DNA of 64,000 nucleotides from Lysinibacillus sp. G4S2 (lineage in GTDB: Bacteria; Bacillota; Bacilli; Bacillales_A; Planococcaceae), in NCBI RefSeq assembly GCF_030348505.1, contig NZ_JAUCFJ010000002.1:5212001-5276000 (forward strand), read 5' to 3'. Positions within the stretch are counted from its first letter, which is position 1. The number at the start of each line of letters is the position of its first letter. Positions 16,322 to 26,189 of this stretch are shown one piece after another. The notes below the pieces were generated by a model. The model was not told where the DNA came from. It saw nothing but the letters and a program-made list of their open reading frames with translations, and searched no databases. Both the position numbers and the translations under genes were made by a program.

Positions 16322-17266
16322 TTATTTATTTACAAAATAGGTTTCACCAAGCAATTCTTTCGTATCAAAAGCAGTTGATGAAAGCTCTTTTTCAACAAAT
16401 ATGTTGATATCCTTTTGCTCAATATCATACATTTCTTCAATCTCTTTCGAAAATAGTAGCTTTTCTTTCTCAAGTAAACTAAAGAGTGTTGGCTGTTGTT
16501 TTGGTTGGAGTTCATCTACATTAAGAACTTGTTTTAACCCAGCAACATAGGACTCTAACGTTCGGCTGCCAACAATTTTTACACCTTTATTTTCTCCGTT
16601 TAACATGATAATGCTTGGAAATCCTCTAACGCCTAGTTGTGAAGCTAGCTCAAAATCTTCGTTTAATAATTGCTGTCCAATTGGTAGTTCAGCTTCTTTT
16701 ACAACTTTTTCTCCATCAAGTCCAAGATTATTGACGATTTCAATCAAAACAGATTCCTCTGCAATATTTTGATTAAATACAAAAACGGCTTCTCTTGCAC
16801 GGCGTAAAAATACATTTGCTAATGCCCCACTTTGTTTTTGAATCACTTTAAAGACTCTAGAAGGAGGATAGGATGATTGAATGGGATTTTCAAACCACAG
16901 CGTACCATCAATTGGCATACGACTATGCTCGCCAACCTCTCTCCAGTGTCCTGCAACATCTGATGGACTTGATATGCCGTTAGATACATCGGCAAAGCCA
17001 GCCCACTTTTCTAGCAAACCTCCCATTACCGTATGGAAATTGACATAATGACCATATTGCACGACAAAGCGACGAAGGACTGGCTCTAATGCCCAACAAT
17101 GAGAGCAAATTGGGTCTGTCACATAATATAAATCAATCGAGTTCCTTTTTTGATTGAAATCAATCACCTGCATCTCATCATTTTCTGTAACACCACAGAC
17201 GCCTGTTTCTAAATCACAGATTAAATTATTATTGTTCGTCACTATATTCACCACTTTCCGACTCAT
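16322..17266 (-). CDS. DsbA-family thioredoxin-fold protein (SpxH/FrnE-like)
   Basis: A 314-residue protein with a thioredoxin-like active-site motif C-S-H-C in YYVTDPICSHCWALEP (about residues 50-65), a helical insertion, and a late cis-Pro region RGFPSIIML. The layout matches DsbA/FrnE-type proteins and, more distantly, the ClpXP adaptor SpxH/YjbH. No signal peptide is present, so it is cytosolic. An N-terminal extension carries two extra Cys (LICDLETGVCG). Function may be thiol homeostasis; adaptor activity is not shown. The TetR gene starts divergently 124 bp upstream. Confidence 0.82.
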   Translation of the reverse strand: MSRKVVNIVTNNNNLICDLETGVCGVTENDEMQVIDFNQKRNSIDLYYVTDPICSHCWALEPVLRRFVVQYGHYVNFHTVMGGLLEKWAGFADVSNGISSPSDVAGHWREVGEHSRMPIDGTLWFENPIQSSYPPSRVFKVIQKQSGALANVFLRRAREAVFVFNQNIAEESVLIEIVNNLGLDGEKVVKEAELPIGQQLLNEDFELASQLGVRGFPSIIMLNGENKGVKIVGSRTLESYVAGLKQVLNVDELQPKQQPTLFSLLEKEKLLFSKEIEEMYDIEQKDINIFVEKELSSTAFDTKELLGETYFVNK

Positions 17267-17390
17267 ATTTGCTTTATAAGCATAGTTTAGTAAATAATGA
17301 AGATAAACAATACCAATAGTTCATTAGATTTGTCGTTTATACAACACATTGCAGGAATTGTTTAAAAAGTGGGAGGAGTGACACAACAAT

Positions 17391-17960
17391 ATGACTCAAC
17401 CAAAGACTGACCTTCGTGTTCTTCGTACTCGCAAATTAATCATGGATTCTTTCATTGAACTTTCAGGTAAAAAAGAATTTAAGAGTATTACTGTGAAAGA
17501 TATTACAACAGAGGCTATGATTAATCGCGCAACATTCTATTATCACTTTGAGGATGTCTATGACTTATTGGAAAAGGTATTATCCGAGGTATTATTAATT
17601 AATTTAAATTGTAGTAGCTTTGAGAAAAACGAACTAAATGAAGAATCTATTATTCGTATTTTTACAGCCATAACGAACTTTCAAACATCTTTATCTAACC
17701 GTTGTCATAGAGGATACGAAGATACTATCTCCCGAATTATTAGGGAGCATCTCGAAATCATTTTTTACAAGATGTTATTAAAACAAAAAAAGATACAAGA
17801 GGATGCAGCTCTAAAAACTACTGCTGTCATTCTAAGTTGGGGAATTTACGGTGCTTCTGTGGAATGGAGAAAAAATAGTATGAATACATCCCCAGAAGAA
17901 TTTATTAAATTATCAGTTCCTTATATACTATCTGGGATTACTTTTGATTCTAAAAACTAG
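17391..17960 (+). CDS. TetR/AcrR family regulator
   Basis: A 189-residue repressor-type protein with an N-terminal TetR helix-turn-helix (ITVKDITTEAMINRATFYYH, about residues 33-52) and a helical ligand-binding C-terminus. The start is supported by GGAGGAG at about 17372. It is divergent from the DsbA-like/YdhR-like pair, which is the probable target. A strong hairpin follows. Confidence 0.9.
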   Translation: MTQPKTDLRVLRTRKLIMDSFIELSGKKEFKSITVKDITTEAMINRATFYYHFEDVYDLLEKVLSEVLLINLNCSSFEKNELNEESIIRIFTAITNFQTSLSNRCHRGYEDTISRIIREHLEIIFYKMLLKQKKIQEDAALKTTAVILSWGIYGASVEWRKNSMNTSPEEFIKLSVPYILSGITFDSKN

Positions 17961-17984
17961 GAAAATGTTCTATCACATAAAAGC

Positions 17985-18021
17985 AGAGCATGTTTTGAAC
18001 ACTCCTTTCAAAACATGCTCT
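17985..18021. terminator. Intrinsic terminator
   Basis: Inverted repeat AGAGCATGTTTTGA / TCAAAACATGCTCT followed by TTT, between the convergent TetR and acetyltransferase genes. Confidence 0.85.
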
Positions 18022-18074
18022 TTATAGTACATGAAGATTCTACTTAAATTAACGATTTAAAAACAGGTGAGCTT

Positions 18075-18578
18075 TTAGCGTTCCAAAATATAATCGATGA
18101 ACTGCAGCTTTTCACCATTCATCTCGAACTCATCATCACTTACACACACTTGTTTAAAACCGTTTTTTTCAAGAATCTTTTGAGATGCAATATTATTTGT
18201 TGTTGTTTTTGCTTTAATCTTCTTCACACTAATCTCTGTTTCTAATAGTAGCTTTAAGGCTTTAGCCCCTATCCCCTTGCCACCATATTCTTTACCTACT
18301 CTGTAACCAACTTCTGCTATATCATTCGTTTTATCTATATCTACTAAATTTATTCTTCCAATAATATCGCCTGAGTTATCCCTTATTAAGTAGAATTTTG
18401 ATTTTTCTTCTTGTTGTTCAGCTAAAAGATCTCTATGTTTTACTTTAAACGTTTCAAACTTATAATAATCTTCCCCACGACTAGGTACCATTTGTTCAAA
18501 AAATAATCTATTATTCTTTTCAAACTGATACAATTCTTCAGCATCACGTTCTTGTAAACTATTAATTGATATGTCCAA
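18075..18578 (-). CDS. GNAT family N-acetyltransferase (RimJ/RimL type)
   Basis: A 167-residue acetyltransferase. EVGYRVGKEYGGKGIGAKAL holds the acetyl-CoA pyrophosphate loop (about residues 90-109) and TTNNIASQKILEKNGF the C-terminal motif. First of three separately promoted GNAT genes in a row that are not close paralogues of one another. Substrate unknown. Confidence 0.87.
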   Translation of the reverse strand: MDISINSLQERDAEELYQFEKNNRLFFEQMVPSRGEDYYKFETFKVKHRDLLAEQQEEKSKFYLIRDNSGDIIGRINLVDIDKTNDIAEVGYRVGKEYGGKGIGAKALKLLLETEISVKKIKAKTTTNNIASQKILEKNGFKQVCVSDDEFEMNGEKLQFIDYILER

Positions 18579-18708
18579 ACGAACTCATCCCCTTACTTAA
18601 ATTTTCTATAGCTATTATATACATAGCGCAATCCACATTTGGAAAAAAGAGAAAATAAAACTTTTACGATATCATATCGAAGAGTTTATTTTAAATTGGA
18701 ATCATTGT

Positions 18709-19287
18709 TTAAGCTTGTATATTGCTTTTCCATTTGTCTTTATGGAGAATATAATGGTAATGTTGCACTCCTTCAATTTCTACATTTCCATTAAAACAAA
18801 AACCACATTTTTGAATTACTTTAATGGAGCTTACATTATGAGGAAGAACAACAGCATTAAGTAGTTCCACATCTGTATTTTCAAATAAAAAGCGTATTAA
18901 TCCTCTTACAGCTTCTGTTGTGTATCCATGATTTCTGTAATGTTTTGAAATAGCATAGGCGATTTCACGATTTGGTTCACGCAGCTCTTCTTTCATACAT
19001 GTATTGCAAAAGCCAATAAATTCGCCTGTTTCCTTTAATACTATTCCTAACTTTAAACAATTTACCCCGTCGATGTTCGGAACCGCAGCCAAAAATTCCT
19101 TATTATCTGGAGCCTCATAATTTGTAACCCAGTTTAATCGTTGTTCTTTCGTTGAACGCCAATCTGGCAAATACTCATAGACTTCAGGCTGCGAGGTAAG
19201 CTCATAAATCGCATCCACATCTTCAATTCTAAATTCTCTTAGTAATATTTCACCACAGTCAATTGTAAATAAATTGTTCATACCCAC
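18709..19287 (-). CDS. GNAT family N-acetyltransferase
   Basis: A 192-residue RimJ/RimL-type acetyltransferase: LREFRIEDVDAIYELTSQPE at the N-terminus, EIAYAISKHYRNHGYTTEA as the acetyl-CoA loop and HNVSSIKVIQKCGF near the C-terminus. About 30 bp separate it from the next GNAT gene upstream on the same strand, so co-transcription is likely. Substrate unknown. Confidence 0.87.
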   Translation of the reverse strand: MGMNNLFTIDCGEILLREFRIEDVDAIYELTSQPEVYEYLPDWRSTKEQRLNWVTNYEAPDNKEFLAAVPNIDGVNCLKLGIVLKETGEFIGFCNTCMKEELREPNREIAYAISKHYRNHGYTTEAVRGLIRFLFENTDVELLNAVVLPHNVSSIKVIQKCGFCFNGNVEIEGVQHYHYILHKDKWKSNIQA

Positions 19288-19316
19288 CCCTAGTCCTTGT
19301 GATATATGTATCTAGA

Positions 19317-19898
19317 TCAATACTCGTCATTCTTCTGCAAAAACTCTGTATGCAACAAACTATAGATCAACATATCTTTACATTCTCCCGTAACACTATG
19401 GCATTCAAATTGTCTTAAGCAGCCTTCTTCCTTAAAGTTGAATTTCGTCAATAACTTCTTAGAAGCTATATTTTCTTCCGTAACAATTGCCTGTATTCTT
19501 ACTAAACCTAACTGATTAAATCCTATTGATAATACTTCTTTAATAACTTCCGACATAATACCACGATGCCAATACTCTTCAGATAATTCATAGCCAATTT
19601 CAGCTCGTTTGCCTGCAAATTCACTCAAGAAAATAGTACCAATAATTTCATCAGTTACTTTGTTTGCAATAGCAAAACGAATAATCCAACCTTCATCATA
19701 GCCTTCGTTCCAAGCGTTAATTACTTCATAACTTCTTTCTAAAGTTTCTGGTCCATTCCAATCGAGATATCGATATACATTTTCATTTGAATAATAATTG
19801 AATAACGTAGGAGCATCCTCCGACTTCAACTTTCTTAATTTAATTCGTTCAGTTTGTACTGTTGGGAAAGTGCTTCCTAATAATTTGGAAAAGTTCAT
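19317..19898 (-). CDS. GNAT family N-acetyltransferase (RimJ type)
   Basis: A 193-residue acetyltransferase with TERIKLRKLKSEDAPTLFNY, EIGYELSEEYWHRGIMSEV and NIASKKLLTKFNFKEEG. I start it at the ATG at 19898, with AGGAGAG 6 nt upstream; a longer frame to 19931 adds 11 residues without a ribosome site. It resembles ribosomal-protein alanine acetyltransferases, but no target can be assigned. Confidence 0.87.
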   Translation of the reverse strand: MNFSKLLGSTFPTVQTERIKLRKLKSEDAPTLFNYYSNENVYRYLDWNGPETLERSYEVINAWNEGYDEGWIIRFAIANKVTDEIIGTIFLSEFAGKRAEIGYELSEEYWHRGIMSEVIKEVLSIGFNQLGLVRIQAIVTEENIASKKLLTKFNFKEEGCLRQFECHSVTGECKDMLIYSLLHTEFLQKNDEY

Positions 19899-20031
19899 TT
19901 CTTTCTCTCCTATTTTTTGAATGAAAATCAAAAGAATCTGATTAGATTATAGCTGACCTCTATTCCTGGAAAAAACCTCATACATATTTCATAAAAGAAA
20001 ATAAGCCAATGCAGTTAAAAACCACACTGGC

Positions 20032-20313
20032 TTATTCTATTCTTCTTCTTTTCTCTTCTAGTACAATTCTTTGAATACTCTTTGAGGACAAATAGTATTT
20101 TTCACCTAAAGTAGCCGTGTCCACTCCCGATAGATAATCGTTATAAATAGTAGAATTTCTTACTTCCAAATCTTTTCTTGTTGCAGTACTAGATCCCCAA
20201 GTCTTTTTATGTTCTGCTCTTCGCGGTATATAAATATATTCACCATCAACATATTCTTGTATTAACTCAAGTAACTCAGCTGGTAGAATATGCTTTGCTT
20301 TTTTATAGCTCAT
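20032..20313 (-). CDS. CD3324 family protein (Mor-like HTH)
   Basis: A 93-residue basic protein of the CD3324 type, similar to the Mor transcription-activator fold: KAKHILPAELLELIQEYVDGEYIYIPRR, a variable linker, then a C-terminal helix-turn-helix STIYNDYLSGVDTATLGEKY. Probably a DNA-binding regulator; targets unknown. The following stretch 20314-20763 has no gene; it holds a family A repeat fragment (CATAACGTGTGGTTGATTTT at about 20483-20502). Confidence 0.8.
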   Translation of the reverse strand: MSYKKAKHILPAELLELIQEYVDGEYIYIPRRAEHKKTWGSSTATRKDLEVRNSTIYNDYLSGVDTATLGEKYYLSSKSIQRIVLEEKRRRIE

Positions 20314-20640
20314 ATTGCACTCCTAAATGAAATTTTTTTAGGAAGAGCAAAAGCTATTTATCTTATATTGCAATAGCCTTTGCTATGCAGAAATAGTATA
20401 CCTTCTCATCAAACAATCCCCCTTGTATCTCAGTAAGTCTAACCCATATTATACCATATAGTTTGAAGCATAGTCTCATCACCATAACGTGTGGTTGATT
20501 TTCGTTTTACCAACTTACTATTCATTTTCTAAAACAGAGATTTTTAACCTATTCAAAACATCAAAATTCATCAATCAATAAAAGGACTTTTACACCCTAC
20601 TTTCTCATTCATTAAGTAATAAGTCTTATATAAACCATTA

Positions 20641-20668
20641 TTGACAATTCGTTTTTTTTGCATAATAC
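20641..20668 (+). promoter_or_regulatory. Candidate SigA promoter for the chemotaxis receptor
   Basis: TTGACA at 20641-20646 and TAATAC at 20663-20668 with a 16-bp spacer, about 95 bp upstream of the receptor ATG. The -35 is perfect, the -10 weaker. No clear SigD-type element was seen. Confidence 0.45.
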
Positions 20669-20763
20669 TATAGTTGGAAATCAAGAATTTATTGAGTTTT
20701 TATAGGCATAAAGAACCTCAATAACTCAATTTACATATTCATTATTTTAAAAGGGGAGACTAT

Positions 20764-22428
20764 ATGAAAAGTAAAAGTATTAAGCGTCGATTATTGTTAT
20801 TTACATTAGGTTTACTATTATTGTCATCTGTAGTCAATTCTGTATTCGGAGTATGGTTTGTTGGAAAAAATAGCAAAGAAGTATTAATTGAAAAAGCCAA
20901 CGAACAAGTCTTTGAAATGGCAAAACAAGCGGAAACCATCTTAAATTCAGAGAGTGACCCCATTCCATCTTTACAAAATTTTGTGGAAACAAAATCAAAA
21001 CAAGATAATGTGACTTATGCAGTTGTCATTGATACAAACGTTCAAGCGGTGGCACATAGTGATAAAAATAAATTAGGAAAAGTGTATGAGGATGATTACA
21101 CGATTGATGGGGCTAAAAACGGGAAAAATCAGTTCACAAGATGGTACGCTGAAGTTCAAGGTATTTGGACATATGACATAATGGAGCCTATCTATAAGGA
21201 TGGCAAACTTTATGGCGTGCTCGACGTTGGGGTGCCTGAAAGCGGCATTCAATCAATTACAAACTCTGTTCTAAGCTATCAGATTATTACCGGTGTAGTA
21301 AGCTTTTTAATTATAGGTGCTTTAATGTGGTGGATTATTGGTCGCATTGTGGCTGCCATTAAAAATCTTGAAAAGGCCATTCATCAAACAGCAAGCTTAG
21401 ACTTTACAGAAAATCCAGAATTAGAGAAGTTATTAAATCATCAAGATGAAATTGGTCTCATGGCAAAAGGCATCTCTGGCATGCGATCAGCATTAAAGGA
21501 TGTTACCGTCAACATACATAAAACAAGTTCCGATTTATCAGATTCCTCAAAGATTCTGATGCAAATATCAGAAGATACGGTACGTACAACTGATGAAATT
21601 AGCTCAGCCATTAATGAAATAGCAAAAGCTACAGAAGAGCAGGCTCATGACACAGAACAAAGTGCTGAACAATTAAATCAACTTTCTGTAAACATTGATC
21701 GCGTTATGGCGCAAACAGAGAAGATCGCTTCCATGACAGAGGATATTGATCACTTAAGTAATCAAGGTGTGGAAACCGTCAACCAACTCTCTATTTGGTC
21801 AGAGAAGAATCGTGTGTCTTCACAACAGGTAAGTAATATCGTTCAGGAAGTAGACAAAACTTCATCTGATATATCAAGTATTGTCAATACAATTACAGAT
21901 ATCGCGACTCAAACGAATTTATTGGCACTGAATGCATCCATTGAATCAGCTCGCGTAGGCGAAGCAGGAAAAGGTTTCGCAGTAGTTGCTGATGAAATTC
22001 GAAAATTATCAGAACAGACATCTATAGCAACTGAAGATATTAAGAACAAAATCACCGCCATTCAGGATATTTCTAAAAATGCTGTACAGGAAATTGGTAC
22101 AAGCCTTAGCATTGTTGAACAAAATGCAAAAGCTACAGAAAATACGAGTGAGATATTTAATACAATAAAGGCAGCTCTAGACCAAACGAGTGAAGTAGCA
22201 CAAGAGGTGAAACATTTATCTCACGAGATGAATGAGCGCAAAGAGCAAATCATTGGTGTGGTTCAAAACATCTCTGCTTCTGCAGTCGAAACCTCTGCAG
22301 GAACAGAACAAGTTTCCGCTTCCGCAAATGAACAAATGAAAAGCATCGAGACCGTTTCTGAAAAAGCTAAGGAACTAGATGCTATTGCTGATGCTCTAAG
22401 AGATGAAATGAAAAAATTCACTATTTAA
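20764..22428 (+). CDS. Methyl-accepting chemotaxis protein
   Basis: A 554-residue membrane receptor. Order: transmembrane segment 1 (about 9-32), extracellular Cache-type sensor (about 35-165, including DVGVPESG), transmembrane segment 2 (about 170-195), HAMP linker (to about 245) and a long coiled-coil signalling domain with the hairpin tip [20 protein letters not shown] that contacts CheA/CheW. It senses an unknown ligand and feeds the flagellar chemotaxis pathway. Monocistronic, with its own hairpin. RBS AAAGGGGAGA precedes the ATG. Confidence 0.93.
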   Translation: MKSKSIKRRLLLFTLGLLLLSSVVNSVFGVWFVGKNSKEVLIEKANEQVFEMAKQAETILNSESDPIPSLQNFVETKSKQDNVTYAVVIDTNVQAVAHSDKNKLGKVYEDDYTIDGAKNGKNQFTRWYAEVQGIWTYDIMEPIYKDGKLYGVLDVGVPESGIQSITNSVLSYQIITGVVSFLIIGALMWWIIGRIVAAIKNLEKAIHQTASLDFTENPELEKLLNHQDEIGLMAKGISGMRSALKDVTVNIHKTSSDLSDSSKILMQISEDTVRTTDEISSAINEIAKATEEQAHDTEQSAEQLNQLSVNIDRVMAQTEKIASMTEDIDHLSNQGVETVNQLSIWSEKNRVSSQQVSNIVQEVDKTSSDISSIVNTITDIATQTNLLALNASIESARVGEAGKGFAVVADEIRKLSEQTSIATEDIKNKITAIQDISKNAVQEIGTSLSIVEQNAKATENTSEIFNTIKAALDQTSEVAQEVKHLSHEMNERKEQIIGVVQNISASAVETSAGTEQVSASANEQMKSIETVSEKAKELDAIADALRDEMKKFTI

Positions 22429-22447
22429 TTATATTGATTTCTATAGT

Positions 22448-22477
22448 AAAAAAGCTGATTCTCTGAATCAGCTTTTT
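22448..22477. terminator. Intrinsic terminator
   Basis: AAAAAGCTGATTC / GAATCAGCTTTTT with T-run, right after the chemotaxis receptor gene. Confidence 0.88.
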
Positions 22478-22559
22478 TTAGCAACTGGTTAGTTTGATTA
22501 CAAACACTTCGTAAAGGAATCCTTATGACTATTCCACTAAAAAAGTACAACTTGGTCCC

Positions 22560-22805
22560 TTATTTTATAAACCGAATAAATCGTTTCTTCCCAATTTGTA
22601 AAACCTCCTCATTCATTAAAACTCGGTCAGTGTCATCTACTGTAATTTTTTCACCATTTAAAGAAACACCATTTTGTTTAATTAATCGTATAAATTCACT
22701 TTTACTTTTTATATAGTTTTTAGCCATTAATGCTGGAATTATATCTAGCACAGATTCTTTCCCTATTTCAATTAGCACTTACGGTATATTATCAGGGATT
22801 TGTTT
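22560..22805 (-). pseudogene. tyrS: tyrS 3' part (S4 domain), separated by IS66
   Basis: Encodes the C-terminal S4 RNA-binding domain of tyrosyl-tRNA synthetase (KSKSEFIRLIKQNGVSLNGE, ending VLQIGKKRFIRFIK). It continues in the same frame from the 5' part across the IS66 target site: removing the insertion and one copy of ATTTGTTT restores FQKKQIPDNIP. A TAA at 22779-22781 then follows in frame before VLIEIGKESVLDIIP, where a sense codon (for example CAA) would be expected, so the gene is broken twice. Confidence 0.9.
22798..22805. repeat. 8-bp target site duplication of IS66 (left)
   Basis: ATTTGTTT, repeated exactly at 25158-25165 on the other side of the IS66 element. Eight base pairs is the usual IS66 duplication length. 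Confidence 0.92.
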
Positions 22806-22889
22806 GTAAGCCCGTAATCAAATAACGCATATAAACAACCTGGCACCTCCGGTACGATAGATGTATCTATCTAAGGAGGTGCTTTCCTT

Positions 22890-23084
22890 ATGTCAACTAA
22901 CAAATTAACCATTGTACCAGTTAAACTGGATCCCATACCAACTGAAACAACCTCGACTAATTCTTTCCAACAGACAGCTGGGCCAAGCTGTCTGATTAAA
23001 ACTGCTGCGGGCGAAATCTCCTTCTTCAATGGCGTAGATGAGCACATCATTCAAGCTGTGATGAAGGAGCTGGTTCAAAAATGA
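22890..23084 (+). CDS. tnpA: IS66 accessory protein TnpA-like
   Basis: A 64-residue protein in the position of IS66 TnpA, with the C-terminal pattern CLIKTAAGEISFFNGVDEHI found in IS66 first-frame proteins. It is needed for transposition in studied IS66 elements, with unclear mechanism. Its stop overlaps the start of tnpB (ATGA at 23081), indicating translational coupling. GGAGGTG lies before the ATG. Confidence 0.8.
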   Translation: MSTNKLTIVPVKLDPIPTETTSTNSFQQTAGPSCLIKTAAGEISFFNGVDEHIIQAVMKELVQK

Positions 23085-23434
23085 AGCATGATTTTACGCG
23101 CGTGCAAAATATTTATATTGTCTGCGGGAAAACTGACATGCGTAAAGGGATTGACGGTCTAGCGACCCTCGTTCAGGACTCGTTTGAACTGGACCCTTAT
23201 AGTGACTCGATTTTTTTATTTTCAGGTATAAGTAAGGACCGCTATAAATGTCTTTATTTTGACGGTGACGGCTTTGCACTACTTTATAAACGTCTAGACA
23301 ATGGCAGGCTACAATGGCCCAAAAATGAAAAGGAAGTACGAAATCTATCTCAACAAGAATTGCGTTGGTTATTGGAAGGTTTATCTCTTCAACAACCGAG
23401 GGCAATACAGAAATCTGCAAAAGGTGTCTTTTAA
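23081..23434 (+). CDS. tnpB: IS66 accessory protein TnpB (IS66 Orf2)
   Basis: A 117-residue protein with the IS66 Orf2 signature: IYIVCGKTDMRKGIDGLATLV, then LFLFSG-type strand and KCLYFDGDGFALLYKRLDNG, RLQWP. Required with TnpA and TnpC for transposition. Overlaps tnpA by 4 nt and is followed by tnpC after about 60 bp. Confidence 0.95.
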   Translation: MKHDFTRVQNIYIVCGKTDMRKGIDGLATLVQDSFELDPYSDSIFLFSGISKDRYKCLYFDGDGFALLYKRLDNGRLQWPKNEKEVRNLSQQELRWLLEGLSLQQPRAIQKSAKGVF

Positions 23435-23496
23435 TCACTACTTTCTAAATGGTATAATTAACCGCAGATAATTTGAACGGAAATGTGGTGAACAAG

Positions 23497-25068
23497 ATGA
23501 GTATGGAAACAACAGAAAAATTAATTCACTTATTAGAAGAGCAACTCGCTGTTATGAAGCAACAAAACGAAGAGCTTTCTAAAAAGTTAGACGTGTCACT
23601 CGCCCAAAATAAATACTTGTCTGAACAAGTTCGCCAGTTAACCAAAATGATTTATGGTTCGCGCTCGGAGAAGTCAAAATACCAACCACCAGATGGACAA
23701 TGTTCGTTATTCGATAATGATCCGTCTTTTAATGGGTCTGAGCAAACAGAAGAACAAAGCACGGAAACTGTGACGTATACAGTGACCCGTTTAAATAAAA
23801 AGAAAAAGCGTAACGATTCATTCGTAGAAGGTGTGGAAGTGGAAGAAATTCACCATCATCCAGTAAATCTCCAATGTGACTGTTGCCAAAGTCAGTTACA
23901 TGAAATCGGCTCCACAATTACCCGTGAAGAAGCAGCGTTTATTCCGGCCAAGTTGGTGCGTGTGCAGCATATTGAGCATGCCTATGAGTGTAAGCAATGT
24001 AAAAAAGATCGTGAACAAAATCAGTTTATTCAACGTGGGAAAGCGCCGATGGCAGTGATTCCTCGTAGCATCGCAGGGCCAACGGTGTTGGCGAAAGTCA
24101 TCTATGATAAATTCTCACTCTACCTACCACTTTATCGCCAAGTAAAAGAATGGGCACGTACGGGTTTAATCACCAATGATAAAAATCTTTCGAATTGGGT
24201 GATTCGTGTTGCAGAAGAGTGGCTATTACCAATTTATGAAGAGATGAAAAATGTCCTTTCAGTCAAAACGCTACTTCATATTGATGAAACTGTTGCCCAA
24301 GTATTGAATCGTTCTGATGGAAAGCGAGCACAATCAAACGCGTATAACTGGGTATTCCGAACAGTCCCAACTGAGGGGCCAGTAATCATTCTATTTGAAC
24401 ATGCGTTAACGCGAAGTCGAACGGTATTGGAGGAATATTTGGCCAATTTTGAGGGCACCATTATTTGTGATGGCTACTCTGCCTATGATAAGTTACCCAA
24501 CATCACATTCGCCAACTGTTGGGCGCACGTTCGACGTTATTGGTTAAAAGTCGATAGCAAGAACGGACGTATTGGTTTGGCCTACTGTAATCAGCTCTAC
24601 GCTTTAGAGCAAAAATTCAAAGGGCTGCCGCCGAAGCAACGTCGAAAAATGAGATGGCGCTACGCAAGACGGGTCATTCGGAAGTTTTTTAACTGGCTCG
24701 AAAAGTCTCAATTCTTTGGCAAAAACGCATTAGCCACAGCAACAGAGTATACGTTGAACAGAAGAAATGAACTAAAAGCATTTTTGTATAATGGGCAAAT
24801 CGAAATCGATAATAATCCAGCCGAAAATGCGATCCGTCCAACCGTGATAGGAAGGAAGAACTGGCTCTTTTCTGTCAGTGAGGCGGGCGCAAAAGCCAAT
24901 GCAATCTGCTTAAGTCTAGCGGAAACAGCAAAAGCGAATGGTGTAGATTTCTATAAATACCTCGTCAAGCTTTTGACGGATTTACCCAATCTCGCAATTC
25001 ATCAACAACCAGAATTATTACAAGAATACATGCCTTGGTCCGAGTCGATTCAAGCTACATGTGCATAA
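23497..25068 (+). CDS. tnpC: IS66 transposase TnpC
   Basis: A 523-residue DDE transposase. Order: N-terminal coiled coil (LIHLLEEQLAVMKQQNEELS), basic LTKMIYGSRSEKSKYQ, a zinc-finger-like CDCC...CKQCKK region, then the catalytic core with Asp in LLHIDETVAQ, Asp in IICDGYSAYD and Glu in NNPAENAIRP. The ATG at 23497 is chosen because residues upstream (from TTG 23473) are not typical. No frameshift or stop, so the element appears active. Confidence 0.95.
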   Translation: MSMETTEKLIHLLEEQLAVMKQQNEELSKKLDVSLAQNKYLSEQVRQLTKMIYGSRSEKSKYQPPDGQCSLFDNDPSFNGSEQTEEQSTETVTYTVTRLNKKKKRNDSFVEGVEVEEIHHHPVNLQCDCCQSQLHEIGSTITREEAAFIPAKLVRVQHIEHAYECKQCKKDREQNQFIQRGKAPMAVIPRSIAGPTVLAKVIYDKFSLYLPLYRQVKEWARTGLITNDKNLSNWVIRVAEEWLLPIYEEMKNVLSVKTLLHIDETVAQVLNRSDGKRAQSNAYNWVFRTVPTEGPVIILFEHALTRSRTVLEEYLANFEGTIICDGYSAYDKLPNITFANCWAHVRRYWLKVDSKNGRIGLAYCNQLYALEQKFKGLPPKQRRKMRWRYARRVIRKFFNWLEKSQFFGKNALATATEYTLNRRNELKAFLYNGQIEIDNNPAENAIRPTVIGRKNWLFSVSEAGAKANAICLSLAETAKANGVDFYKYLVKLLTDLPNLAIHQQPELLQEYMPWSESIQATCA

Positions 25069-25157
25069 TAAAGCCAGCTATCTGAAAAAACATCAGAAAG
25101 CTGGCCATTTGTCGTGCGTGCCGTGAGGTGCGCATATTTTTTTGAATTCGGGCTTAC

Positions 25158-25165
25158 ATTTGTTT
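25158..25165. repeat. 8-bp target site duplication of IS66 (right)
   Basis: ATTTGTTT, the partner of 22798-22805. Confidence 0.92.
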
Positions 25166-26134
25166 CTTTTGAAATGCTGTTTCAAAATATTGTTTCGCTC
25201 CCTTCGTTGCTTCTTCACCATAATATAAAGTAGTAATAATCTCTGCTAATTCTAGTTTTATATCTCGAGGATTTTCACCTTTTGATAATCGATTTTTCAC
25301 TTCCTCAATCACTTTAGGATGCTCATCTGTTGCTAGCTCAAAGTATTTAATAATTAATGCATCAGGTACTTCCATTACTTTTTTGAACATTACTTCTGGT
25401 GCTTCATTTACTCCAATATAATTCCCTAAGCTTTTGCTCATTTTTTCAACACCATCTAAGCCTTCTAATAACGGCATGAAGATAGCAATTTGTTTTTCGT
25501 ATCCTAAATGCTTTTGTAAAGTACGCCCCATTAAAATATTAAACGTTTGATCGGTACCCCCTAATTCAATATCAGCAGAAATTTCGACTGAATCATACGC
25601 TTGCATCAAAGGATAGAAGAATTCATGAATACCAATTGGCACTTGACTGTTATAGCGTTTTTGGAAATCATCACGTTCTAAAATACGCGCTACAGAAGTG
25701 GTCGCAGCTAATTTAATGACTTCTTCAAATGTTAATTTTGATAACCACTCACTATTAAAACGTACAGTCGTTTTTTCATTATCTAAAATTTTAAAAATTT
25801 GCTCACAATATGTTTTAGCATTTTCCTTTACAATGTCATCACTTAGTGCGACGCGCCCTTTTGCCTTTCCCGTTGGATCCCCTATACGGCCTGTAAAATC
25901 GCCGATAATAATTACAACACGATGACCTAAATCTTGCATTTGTTTAATTTTTCGTAGAACAACAGCATGCCCTAAATGAATGTCTGGTGCAGAAGGATCT
26001 AAACCGAGCTTAATCGTTAAAGGCTTTTGTTCTTTAAAAGAATGCTCCAATTTTGCTAATAACTCTTCTGCATTAACAATCTTATCTACACCTTTTTGAA
26101 TAATTTCTAATTGTTCCTCTGGTTTTAAAAACAT
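25158..26134 (-). pseudogene. tyrS: Tyrosyl-tRNA synthetase 5' part, truncated by IS66
   Basis: Catalytic part of a class I tyrosyl-tRNA synthetase. The ATP-binding HIGH-type motif is HLGH in PSAPDIHLGHAVVL, the tyrosine pocket lies around AYDSVEISADIELGGTDQTF, and the KMSKS loop is intact in GVEKMSKSLGNY. About 326 residues can be made before the IS66-derived stop, against about 420 in the family, so the tRNA-binding S4 domain is missing. The start is ATG 26134 with TAAGGAGT upstream; a longer frame to 26212 is not supported. An essential enzyme in this state implies another TyrRS gene elsewhere in the genome. Confidence 0.92.
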
Positions 26135-26189
26135 ACAATACAACTCCTTAAATTTTGAATTAATATTGCAAGAGCAAAAATCCGTGACA

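Larger units (their letters stand above)
22806..25157 (+). mobile_element. IS66-family insertion sequence (complete, 2352 bp)
   Basis: Starts GTAAGCCCGTAATCAAATAA and ends with the inverted counterpart GTAAGCCCGAATTCAAAAAA (read on the minus strand), flanked by identical 8-bp repeats ATTTGTTT. It carries the three genes typical of the family (tnpA, tnpB, tnpC), all intact. The exact target duplication suggests a fairly recent insertion. It lies inside the tyrosyl-tRNA synthetase gene. Confidence 0.95.
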
